From Gammaproteobacteria bacterium (lineage in GTDB: Bacteria; Pseudomonadota; Gammaproteobacteria; Pseudomonadales; Azotimanducaceae): 5,977 nt of DNA. Made by a program: the position numbers and the translations under genes. Below, piece after piece: positions 1 to 5,388 of the stretch. The notes under the pieces were generated by a model, which was given only the letters and a program-made list of their open reading frames with translations, was not told where the DNA came from and searched no databases. The DNA lies in the NCBI GenBank assembly GCA_028821035.1, contig JAPPHP010000310.1:1-5977 (forward strand), in the 5' to 3' direction. Each line of letters opens with the position of its first letter. The stretch's first letter is position 1.

Positions 1-143
1 AAGTGCGCGAAGGTGTCCTTGACCTCGATGTACTGTTCGTTGCCGTCCTTCCGCACCCGCTTGTTCCGTTCCTCGCGGTACTTGTTTCGCAGCGCGTCGG
101 GATCGAACCCCAGCTCGGCATGGTCGCTGATCGCTTCGGCCAT
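1..143 (-). CDS. Flavin-containing (Baeyer-Villiger-type) monooxygenase, N-terminal fragment
   Basis: Only the first 47 codons are present; the gene continues beyond position 1. The translation begins MAEAISDHAELGFDPDALRN and continues with KYREERNKR, then DGNEQYIEV and DTFAH. This resembles the N-terminal extension (DPDALRxKYRxERDKRLRxDGNxQYxEV) that I recognise ahead of the first FAD-binding Rossmann motif in one group of cyclohexanone-monooxygenase-like enzymes. Such enzymes use FAD, NADPH and O2 to insert oxygen next to a ketone carbonyl, giving an ester or lactone. The diagnostic GxGxxG motifs and the FxGxxxHxxxWP fingerprint would lie outside the window, so the assignment rests on the extension alone. 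The start is supported by AGGAAG 8 nt upstream. The gene lies 70 bp downstream of the SDR on the same strand. Substrate unknown; a related non-Baeyer-Villiger flavin monooxygenase is possible. Confidence 0.72.
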   Translation of the reverse strand, partial: MAEAISDHAELGFDPDALRNKYREERNKRVRKDGNEQYIEVKDTFAH

Positions 144-151
144 TCGAGTAG

Positions 152-157
152 CTTCCT
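152..157 (-). promoter_or_regulatory. Ribosome-binding site of the monooxygenase gene
   Basis: On the minus strand this reads AGGAAG, with 8 nt to the ATG at 143-141. It is the best Shine-Dalgarno match in the gap and fixes the start of the left-edge gene. It sits mostly in the loop of a trivial 4-bp inverted repeat (GTAG/CTAC, 148-159), which is probably chance. Confidence 0.6.
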
Positions 158-178
158 ACACAGGTGGGTGAACCGCGT

Positions 179-209
179 ATTTTAGATGGGAGGCGGATGC
201 CGAAATCAA
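179..209 (-). promoter_or_regulatory. Candidate sigma70-type promoter for the monooxygenase gene
   Basis: On the minus strand a TTGATT hexamer (209-204, four of six matches to TTGACA) is followed after 19 bp by TAAAAT (184-179, five of six matches to TATAAT). The predicted transcript would start near 172 and have a leader of roughly 30 nt containing the AGGAAG site. AT-rich hexamers stand out in this GC-rich DNA. The spacer is longer than the optimal 17 bp, and no extended -10 TG is present. The -35 box lies just after the stop codon of the upstream SDR, so it would let the monooxygenase be expressed separately from the SDR. Confidence 0.33.
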
Positions 210-213
210 GTAG

Positions 214-945
214 CTACAGACCAAGCCGCTTGAACAACGGCTCGGGGATCGCACGCACCAGTGCCATGACCACGCGCCACCGGCCGCGCACGTAGACGAC
301 GTTCCTGCGCGCCTGCACCGCGCGCCATACCGCTTCGGCCACGTCCGCGGGTTCCGCCGTCAGCCAGGGCGCCCGCGGGGTCCCCTGGTCCGTCCCGGTA
401 CGGACCCATCCTGGCTTGACCGTCACGACATGTACGCCGCTGTCCGCAAACCGATGCCGCAGGCCCGAAAGGAACGCCGTGAACCCGGCCTTCGCCGACC
501 CGTAGACGTAGTTCGAGCGGCGACCGCGTTCGCCCGACACCGAGCTGATGCCGACGATCACGCCGGAACCGCGCGCCCCGAAACGCTCGGCGATGGCGCC
601 GAGTAACAGGGCGGGGCCGAGGTAGTTCGTTCGCATCGTCTCTTCGGCCACGTCGGGGTCCCGCTCCGCTTCCCGCTGGTCGCCGGCGCCGCCGACGACA
701 CAGACGGCCAGATCGGGGAGCGGGTCGAGTTCCTCGAGACAGGACGCTCCACCATCGGCGGCCAGCACATCGCACCGATGCACGGAGACACGCTCGGCGG
801 TGCCTTCCCGCAGGTCCTCCGCCTCCCGTTCGAGCCGCTCCGGGTCGCGCCCCGCAAGCTGAAGGATCCCGACCTCGTCGGCGAGTCGGCGCGCGATCGT
901 CCTGCCGATGTCCGAAGTCGCTCCGACCACCAGGGCCGTTCGCAT
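214..945 (-). CDS. SDR family NAD(P)-dependent oxidoreductase, DprE2-like subgroup
   Basis: A 243-residue classical short-chain dehydrogenase/reductase, complete for the family. Residues 5-14 (LVVGATSDIG) form the first beta strand and glycine-rich nucleotide loop. N107 in RTNYLG, S135 in GISSVSG and Y148/K152 in YGSAK make up the catalytic tetrad with family-typical spacing, and VKPGWVRT (176-183) is the usual Pro-Gly segment after the active site. There is no signal peptide, so it should be cytosolic. The C-terminus (W223 through IPEPLFKRLGL) resembles that of DprE2, the decaprenylphosphoryl-ribose 2-epimerase reductase subunit, but no DprE1-like partner is next to it. Many proteobacterial SDRs share this tail, so I infer only a ketone/alcohol oxidoreductase. 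The start is supported by a GGAGG 4 nt upstream, a slightly tight spacing. It probably leads the transcript that includes the downstream monooxygenase. Confidence 0.9.
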   Translation of the reverse strand: MRTALVVGATSDIGRTIARRLADEVGILQLAGRDPERLEREAEDLREGTAERVSVHRCDVLAADGGASCLEELDPLPDLAVCVVGGAGDQREAERDPDVAEETMRTNYLGPALLLGAIAERFGARGSGVIVGISSVSGERGRRSNYVYGSAKAGFTAFLSGLRHRFADSGVHVVTVKPGWVRTGTDQGTPRAPWLTAEPADVAEAVWRAVQARRNVVYVRGRWRVVMALVRAIPEPLFKRLGL

Positions 946-1021
946 GAAGCCTCCGCCGGATCGTGCGTCCCGTCCGCACTATCGTAGTATGGCCGCCACC
1001 GTCCGGCATCGAGCCTAGATC
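946..1021. other. Divergent intergenic region between SDR and esterase genes
   Basis: These 76 bp separate the start codons of the minus-strand SDR and the plus-strand esterase, so both promoters should lie here or nearby. A short inverted repeat, ACTA-tcg-TAGT (978-988), is the only symmetric element. It overlaps weak -10-like hexamers on both strands: TAGTAT on plus (985-990) and TACGAT on minus (986-981). Neither has a convincing -35 at proper spacing. It might be an operator half-site or simply chance. I see no transcription-factor box that I recognise. Confidence 0.4.
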
Positions 1022-1912
1022 ATGCGCATCGAACCAAAGAACCTCGAGGGGCTACCAGGCGCCGTCCGCTTCCACCTTGCTTCCGACCTCGTCGCCGACA
1101 CCTTCGAGATCTCGGTCGCGGTGCCCGACCTGGCCGGATTCGCTGGCCTCGGGCTGACCAACCTGCCTGACGCGTTTCGCGTGCTCTACGTCACGGACGC
1201 GGACCTGGTCTTCCCCGCCGCATACGCCGCCGTGGGCGGGCAGTTGTCCCGCGCGATGGATTGGGACCTGCCGCTCGAGCCCATCGTCGTGGTCGGCATC
1301 GGGTACGGGCGCGGAATGGCGGAATGGATCGTCACCCGGGCGCGGGACTTCACGCCGCCCGGCACGCCGGTCTCCGAGGAGGCCCGGCAGGTCGTCGGCG
1401 ACGCGGCGCACGGCCACGCCGACACGTTCCTGCGGTTCATCGCGGAGGAACTCCATCCCGTCGTCCAGGCGAACTTTCCGGTACTCGATGGGCCGGCCGG
1501 ACTGTTCGGCCACTCCTACGGCGGCCTGTTCTCGTCGTACGCCCTCTTCAGCCGCTTCCCGCTCTTCGACCGGTACATCATCGGCAGCCCGGGAAACATC
1601 TTTCCGGACGACTTCGTGCTCGACCTCGAGCAGCGGTGCTGGGACGCCGGGCAGACGCTGAACGCGAGCGCCTACCTGACCTGCGGTTCGCTGGAACGCA
1701 CGTCCTATTCGGAGGGACTGCGCTACATCGCCATCGCGTACGACAAGCTCTGCGACCGCCTTGCCGGGCGCCAGTACGAGGGGTTCACGCTCAGCAGCCG
1801 CGAGTACGAGGGGGAGTCGCACCTCTCGGTCGGCATACCGACGCTGATCGACGGCATAAAACTGCTGTACCCGGGCGACCCCAGCTTCGCGCCCCGCTTC
1901 CCCGGGTCCTGA
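1022..1912 (+). CDS. Alpha/beta-hydrolase, putative esterase (COG2819, BesA/IroE-like)
   Basis: A 296-residue serine hydrolase of the esterase-D superfamily. The nucleophile elbow GHSYGG (163-168) places the catalytic serine at S165, and EGESHLSV (263-270) supplies the catalytic histidine H267. E225 in TCGSLE is a candidate acid, though some relatives such as IroE are thought to work with a Ser-His dyad. The RARDFTPP segment (106-113) and the GLFGHSYGGLFSSYALF and SPGNIF stretches are typical of COG2819, which includes hydrolases of siderophore trilactones and other predicted esterases. No signal peptide is visible, so the enzyme should be cytosolic. The start is the first in-frame ATG and lacks a clear Shine-Dalgarno sequence. 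It lies 13 bp upstream of the aminotransferase and probably shares its transcript. No siderophore genes are nearby, so its natural ester is unknown; the neighbouring Baeyer-Villiger-type gene makes an oxidation-derived ester one possibility. Confidence 0.87.
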   Translation: MRIEPKNLEGLPGAVRFHLASDLVADTFEISVAVPDLAGFAGLGLTNLPDAFRVLYVTDADLVFPAAYAAVGGQLSRAMDWDLPLEPIVVVGIGYGRGMAEWIVTRARDFTPPGTPVSEEARQVVGDAAHGHADTFLRFIAEELHPVVQANFPVLDGPAGLFGHSYGGLFSSYALFSRFPLFDRYIIGSPGNIFPDDFVLDLEQRCWDAGQTLNASAYLTCGSLERTSYSEGLRYIAIAYDKLCDRLAGRQYEGFTLSSREYEGESHLSVGIPTLIDGIKLLYPGDPSFAPRFPGS

Positions 1913-1913
1913 C

Positions 1914-1917
1914 GGAG
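1914..1917 (+). promoter_or_regulatory. Ribosome-binding site of the aminotransferase gene
   Basis: GGAG lies 8 nt before the ATG at 1926, just after the esterase stop codon. It supports this start over later in-frame ATGs and independent translation initiation within one transcript. Confidence 0.6.
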
Positions 1918-1925
1918 ACGCCACG

Positions 1926-3197
1926 ATGAAAAGCATCCAGGCGACGTACGAGAAGAACACGCCGAAGAGCGCCGCGGCCCAGCGCCGCGCCCACGGGGCC
2001 GTCCTCGGCGGCAACTCCCGCGGCGCCGCGTACCACGCGCCCTATCCGCTCACGATCGAACGCGGCGACGGCGCGAGGATCGTCGACGTCGACGGCCGCG
2101 AGTACCTCGACCTGATCAACAACTACACGTCGCTGGTGCACGGTCATGCATACCCGCCGATCGTCGAGGCGGCCCGCCGCCAGGTCGGACTCGGTACCGC
2201 GTGGACGGCGAACAACGTCTGGCAGACCGAACTCGCCGAAGCGCTGATCGGGCGGGTCGACTCCTTCGACAGCGTCCGGTTCACGAACTCCGGGACCGAG
2301 GCGGGAATGCTGGCGCTGCAGATCGCGCGCACCATTACCGGGCGCACGAATGTCCTGATGGCGCGCTACGGCTACCACGGCAGCCTGATGGAGTTCGAGG
2401 TCGGGTCGTTTCCGATGTTCTTCGACGACCACGCGCAGGACCGGACCTACCTCGCTACCTTCAACGACGCCGACGACTTCGAGGCCGTCCTCGCCGAGCA
2501 CGGCTCGGAGATCGCCGCGGTGGTCATCGAACCGGTGATGGGCGGTGGCGGCGTAGTCAGCGCGACGCCCGAGTTCCTGGCCCGGGTGCGCGATGCGACC
2601 CACGCCGCCGGCGCGCTGCTCGTGTTCGACGAGGTCATCGCCTTCCGGCTTGCCACGGGCGGCGCCCAGGCGCTCATGGGGGTGGAACCGGACCTCACCA
2701 TGCTCGGCAAGCTGATCGGCGGCGGCTTCCCGGTCGGCGCCGTCGGCGGCCGCAACGAGTACATGGGGATCTTCGACCCGGCGAAACCGCGCGGGTTCCA
2801 CTCCGGGACCTACAACGCCAATCCCGTCACGATGGCGGCCGGTGTGGTCTCCGTACGTGAACTCACGGCGGAGCGCATCGACCGCATGGACGCGCTGGGC
2901 GAACGCCTGGCCGACTCCCTGACGCGCAGCGCCGGCCAGCACGGACTGCCGTTCTGCCTCAACCGCCGGGGGTCCCTGATCCAGGTCTTCTTCCAGGAGG
3001 AGGCGCCGCCGAACACCATCCTGAGCAGGGACGGCGACCTGAGCGCGGGCTTCCATCTCGCGGCGCTGAACCACGGGATGATGATCGCGGGGCGCGGCAT
3101 GATCGCGCTCTCGACGGTGATGGACGAGGAGCTGATCGACGACGCGGCGCAGCGCGCGGACGCGGCGATGGAGGACGTCGCGCGCGAGTTTGGCTGA
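1926..3197 (+). CDS. Class III PLP-dependent aminotransferase (glutamate-1-semialdehyde aminomutase-like)
   Basis: A full-length 423-residue fold-type I PLP enzyme. K262 in MLGKLIGGGFPVGAVGG is the expected Schiff-base lysine. D235-E236-V237 in LLVFDEV binds the pyridine nitrogen, NSGTEA (121-126) grips the phosphate, GYHG (149-152) stacks on the ring, and EPVMGGGG (202-209) and FHSGTYNANP (291-300) are class III hallmarks. The spacing and the HSGTYNANP motif place it near glutamate-1-semialdehyde 2,1-aminomutase (HemL). However, the surroundings are not haem-biosynthetic and many paralogues of this group are amine or amino-acid transaminases or mutases. I therefore call only the family, not the substrate. 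It follows the esterase by 13 bp with its own GGAG, so the two are likely co-transcribed. It ends 18 bp before the convergent DUF1330 gene. Confidence 0.92.
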   Translation: MKSIQATYEKNTPKSAAAQRRAHGAVLGGNSRGAAYHAPYPLTIERGDGARIVDVDGREYLDLINNYTSLVHGHAYPPIVEAARRQVGLGTAWTANNVWQTELAEALIGRVDSFDSVRFTNSGTEAGMLALQIARTITGRTNVLMARYGYHGSLMEFEVGSFPMFFDDHAQDRTYLATFNDADDFEAVLAEHGSEIAAVVIEPVMGGGGVVSATPEFLARVRDATHAAGALLVFDEVIAFRLATGGAQALMGVEPDLTMLGKLIGGGFPVGAVGGRNEYMGIFDPAKPRGFHSGTYNANPVTMAAGVVSVRELTAERIDRMDALGERLADSLTRSAGQHGLPFCLNRRGSLIQVFFQEEAPPNTILSRDGDLSAGFHLAALNHGMMIAGRGMIALSTVMDEELIDDAAQRADAAMEDVAREFG

Positions 3198-3207
3198 CCG
3201 ACGGACG

Positions 3208-3224
3208 GCGGGGCGTTACCCCGC
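3208..3224. terminator. GC hairpin at the convergent gene junction
   Basis: GCGGGG (3208-3213), a 5-nt loop (CGTTA) and CCCCGC (3219-3224) form a perfect 6-bp stem between the ends of the aminotransferase and the DUF1330 gene. The loop contains the TAA stop of the minus-strand gene. The stem is symmetrical and could act in either direction, but no T-tract follows on either strand. A canonical intrinsic terminator is therefore not demonstrated; it could slow polymerase or protect 3' ends. Confidence 0.35.
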
Positions 3225-3584
3225 GGCTTCGGCAGCCGCCGCGGCAGCCGCTTCCAGTTCCTCTTCGGTGATGGTCTCGGCCACCGCGATGAAGTGGATC
3301 TTGATGCTGTCCTTGCGGAACTCGATGGCCTTCTGGTACTCGGCCGAGTAGTAGAACTCCTTGGCGGCCTCCACGGACGCGCAACGCTCGACGGCCAGGA
3401 GGGTCTCGCCGGCCGGCAACGACCCTTCCAGCACTTCGACTTTGGTGCCCACCATTCCTCCGGCGAGGGGCGCCAACTCCGCTTTCTCCGCGACGCCGGC
3501 CGCGTGCTCGCCGTAGCGGGGATCCATCTCGCCGATCGTGGTGCCGCACACTACGAGGTAGGCAGGTACCGGGGTGTCTGACAT
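3216..3584 (-). CDS. DUF1330 family small protein
   Basis: A 122-residue protein, somewhat longer than the roughly 95-residue DUF1330 norm. The domain spans about residues 7-103: the opening strand AYLVVCGTTI, then GEHAAGVAEKAELAPLAGG, LEGSLPAGETLLAVERCAS, and the family-typical YYSAEYQKAIEFRKDS (78-93), followed by a closing strand IKIHFIAVAE. These proteins adopt a dimeric ferredoxin-like alpha/beta-barrel fold, and their biochemical role is generally unknown. The extra length is a C-terminal tail, EEELEAAAAAAAEAAG (107-122), rich in alanine and glutamate and probably helical. The start at 3584 is chosen over a longer reading frame because AGGAGA lies 6 nt upstream and homology begins immediately; the upstream in-frame stretch looks non-coding. 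It is monocistronic, divergent from the CYD-motif gene and convergent with the aminotransferase. Confidence 0.88.
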   Translation of the reverse strand: MSDTPVPAYLVVCGTTIGEMDPRYGEHAAGVAEKAELAPLAGGMVGTKVEVLEGSLPAGETLLAVERCASVEAAKEFYYSAEYQKAIEFRKDSIKIHFIAVAETITEEELEAAAAAAAEAAG

Positions 3585-3590
3585 GTCGGG

Positions 3591-3596
3591 TCTCCT
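3591..3596 (-). promoter_or_regulatory. Ribosome-binding site of the DUF1330 gene
   Basis: The minus strand reads AGGAGA with 6 nt to the ATG at 3584-3582. This strong match decides the start and excludes the N-terminal extension of about 66 codons that the open frame would otherwise allow. Confidence 0.75.
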
Positions 3597-3640
3597 GGTA
3601 AGTGGACGTGTCGCTTCGCGGGTGGTCCATGCTAGCTGAT

Positions 3641-3669
3641 TTGACGTGCGGTCCGATCTCTCGCATCTT
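3641..3669 (+). promoter_or_regulatory. Weak candidate promoter for the CYD-motif / acyl-CoA dehydrogenase transcript
   Basis: TTGACG (3641-3646) matches the -35 consensus in five of six positions. At 17 bp spacing the -10 position holds CATCTT (3664-3669), only three of six matches. Transcription would begin close to the ATG at 3677, implying a nearly leaderless message, which agrees with the lack of a Shine-Dalgarno sequence there but is not proof of it. The 92-bp divergent gap (3585-3676) must also serve the DUF1330 gene; I found no good minus-strand promoter in it. Confidence 0.2.
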
Positions 3670-3676
3670 CTGCCGC

Positions 3677-4243
3677 ATGGGAGTTTCGTTCCGGGCGCGT
3701 CAAGCCTGGCGCCGTGGCGTTGCAATGGCTCTGCTGCCCGGCATGGCCGTGCTCGCGGGAGCCGACTCGGAGCAGGACGCACTCGAGGCCTGCCGGAGCA
3801 TCTCGGAGGACGCCCGGCGTCTTGCGTGCTACGACGGCATTCCCGTGCCTCCGACGGCGCCGCGGCCGTCCGCGGTCGCGGAAACCGCGGTGACCCCCGC
3901 CCCGCCCGTCGCGCCCACTCCGGCAGGGGCTGCGGAGGACGCCAACGTCGTCCAGCGCGGTCTCGGCAGGTTGCGCGGCCTGTTCGGCCGGGACGAGCCG
4001 CGCCCCGAGAAACCGCCGGAGCTGCAGTCCATCGATGCGCAGGTGGTCGAGGTCGTCAAGCTCGCCCGCGGGAACCACCGTCTCACCCTCGAAGACGGCC
4101 AGGTGTGGCGCGAAATCGAAGTCAAACCGCGCGCCCGCTACCGGGTGGGGGACAACGTGGAGATCGCCCGGGGCGCACTGGGTTCCTACAACCTGTCCAA
4201 CGAACGGACCGGCCACCGCATCAAGGTCCGGCGCGTCCGGTAG
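3677..4243 (+). CDS. Secreted/periplasmic CYD-motif protein of unknown function
   Basis: A 188-residue protein from the chosen start. Residues 1-29 look like a Sec signal peptide: an Arg-rich n-region (RARQAWRR), a hydrophobic core (VAMALLPGMAVLAG) and an Ala-Gly-Ala cleavage site before D30. Next comes DALEACRSISEDARRLACYDGI, with C39 and C51 in the C-x11-C-Y-D arrangement seen at the N-terminus of many proteobacterial periplasmic proteins, including TagO/VasI of type VI secretion. The cysteines may form a disulfide. A Pro/Ala-rich linker (57-85), a short basic segment (92-105) and a beta-rich C-terminal domain (117-188) with LEDGQVWREIE, YRVGDNVEIARGALGSYNL and a closing IKVRRVR follow. No type VI genes are present, so TagO is not claimed. 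Starts at 3629 or 3725 are possible; 3677 gives the best signal peptide. It lies 10 bp before the first acyl-CoA dehydrogenase. Confidence 0.78.
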   Translation: MGVSFRARQAWRRGVAMALLPGMAVLAGADSEQDALEACRSISEDARRLACYDGIPVPPTAPRPSAVAETAVTPAPPVAPTPAGAAEDANVVQRGLGRLRGLFGRDEPRPEKPPELQSIDAQVVEVVKLARGNHRLTLEDGQVWREIEVKPRARYRVGDNVEIARGALGSYNLSNERTGHRIKVRRVR

Positions 4244-4253
4244 CGGCAACGTC

Positions 4254-5384
4254 ATGGCATTCGCGTTCACCGAAGAGCAGGAACAGTTCCGGGACATCGT
4301 CGCCCGCTTCCTGCGCGACACGTCGCCCACCGTCGAGGTCCGTCGCCTCATGGAGACCGACGCAGGCTTCGACGCCGCGGTTTGGGATCGCCTGAACCGG
4401 GAACTCGGCCTGTCCGCCGTCCACATCCCCGAAGCCTTCGGGGGGCAGGGGTTCTCTTTCGTGGAACTCGGCATCGTCTGCGAGGAGATGGGGCGGGCGC
4501 TGCTGTGCGCTCCTTACTTCTCCTCCGCCGTGCTCGGGGCGGACGCGATCCTGCAGGCCGGCTCGCCGGACCGAAAGGCGGAGCTCCTGCCGTCGCTGGC
4601 CACCGGCGAGCGACGTGGCGCCCTGGCCGTCACGGAACCCGCCGGCGGCTGGGGGACGGGGGCCGTCGAGACAGTCGCCAGACGCAACGGCGCGGCGTAT
4701 CGCATAGACGGCGCTAAGAGCTTCGTGATCGATGGCCACACTGCGGACCTCATCGTGGTCGTGGCCCGCGAGCCCGGCTCCGTCGGCCAGGAGGGCATCT
4801 CGTTCTTCACCGTCGCCGGGGACGCCGCCGGTCTCGACCGGCAACTGCTCGACACGGTCGATCCCACTCGCAAGATGGCGCGGCTCACGTTCCGGAACGT
4901 ACCCGCCGAACCCCTGGGCGAACCTGGCGCCGGCGCGCCGGCGCTGGAACGGATCCTCGTCGGCGCGGTGACGGCGCTCGCGAGCGAGATGGTCGGCGGT
5001 GCGCAGCAGATGCTGGACTCCGCCATCGACTACACGAAGCTCCGCATGCAGTTCGGCCGACCGATCGGTTCGTTCCAGGCCGTCAAGCACAAGTGCGCCG
5101 ACATGCTGCTCGAAGTCGAACTCGCCAAGTCCGCCGCCTACCAGGCCGCCTCCGCCGTTGCGGACGGCGCCGCCGACGCGCCGGCCCTCGCGTCGCTCGC
5201 GAAGGCCGCCGCGTCCGACACGTACCTGCGGGCCGCCGCGGACTGCATCCAGTTGCACGGCGGCATCGGCTTCACCTGGGACAACGACACGCACCTCTGG
5301 TTCAAGCGCGCGAAGAGTTCGGAGGTGCTGTTCGGGGACGCGACCCACCATCGCGAACGCATGCTGGAACACTGGCCGGAGTAG
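4254..5384 (+). CDS. Acyl-CoA dehydrogenase, FadE-like, probably the non-catalytic-type subunit of a heteromer
   Basis: A 376-residue acyl-CoA dehydrogenase with the usual three domains: N-terminal helices (FTEEQEQFRDIVARFL, 5-20; IPEAFGGQGFSFVELGIVCEEMG, 58-80), a middle beta domain, and a C-terminal helical domain with YTKLRMQFGRPIGSFQAVKH (260-279) and DCIQLHGGIGFTWDND (330-345). It should use FAD to form the alpha-beta double bond of an acyl-CoA and pass electrons to ETF. Two things are odd. The FAD signature, normally TEPxxGSD, reads TEPAGGWG (127-134). The position of MCAD's catalytic Glu (YEG) appears to be L359-F360-G361-D362, so no Glu aligns there; an IVD-type Glu on helix G is also not evident. 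Such divergence is common in one partner of FadE heteromers. The start at 4254 has only a weak Shine-Dalgarno; the open frame extends further upstream but overlaps the CYD gene. It is coupled to the next gene. Confidence 0.93.
   Translation: MAFAFTEEQEQFRDIVARFLRDTSPTVEVRRLMETDAGFDAAVWDRLNRELGLSAVHIPEAFGGQGFSFVELGIVCEEMGRALLCAPYFSSAVLGADAILQAGSPDRKAELLPSLATGERRGALAVTEPAGGWGTGAVETVARRNGAAYRIDGAKSFVIDGHTADLIVVVAREPGSVGQEGISFFTVAGDAAGLDRQLLDTVDPTRKMARLTFRNVPAEPLGEPGAGAPALERILVGAVTALASEMVGGAQQMLDSAIDYTKLRMQFGRPIGSFQAVKHKCADMLLEVELAKSAAYQAASAVADGAADAPALASLAKAAASDTYLRAAADCIQLHGGIGFTWDNDTHLWFKRAKSSEVLFGDATHHRERMLEHWPE
5378..5381 (+). promoter_or_regulatory. Ribosome-binding site of the second acyl-CoA dehydrogenase
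   Basis: GGAG lies inside the last sense codons of the upstream dehydrogenase, 7 nt before the ATG at 5389. With only 4 nt between TAG and ATG, translational coupling and balanced synthesis of the two subunits are likely. Confidence 0.6.
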
Positions 5385-5388
5385 CGGG

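Noticed and set aside
3..185. A plus-strand 60-codon frame at the left edge with a hydrophobic look
   Set aside because: It overlaps the monooxygenase N-terminus on the other strand, which has family-typical sequence and a good ribosome-binding site. The hydrophobicity is the antisense of charged codons.
210..217. The 8-bp palindrome GTAGCTAC at the SDR stop codon
   Set aside because: Too short to call an operator or site; no second copy at a matching distance was found.
1052..2014. A minus-strand open frame (320 codons) across the esterase and into the aminotransferase
   Set aside because: It has no domain signal, and the sense strand encodes a complete esterase with nucleophile and histidine motifs.
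1791..3074. A long minus-strand open frame (427 codons) antisense to the aminotransferase
   Set aside because: Its product is Arg/Val/Asp-rich low-complexity sequence without recognisable motifs. It mirrors the codon bias of a clear PLP enzyme on the plus strand and has no ribosome-binding site of note.
3585..3782. N-terminal extension of the DUF1330 protein to a start at 3782
   Set aside because: The extension is Arg/Pro-rich with no homology, overlaps the divergent CYD-motif gene, and lies upstream of a strong ribosome-binding site at 3591-3596.
3677..4243. Identification of the CYD-motif protein as the type VI secretion protein TagO/VasI
   Set aside because: Only the short N-terminal Cys-Tyr-Asp motif is shared with many unrelated periplasmic proteins, and no type VI genes are in the window.
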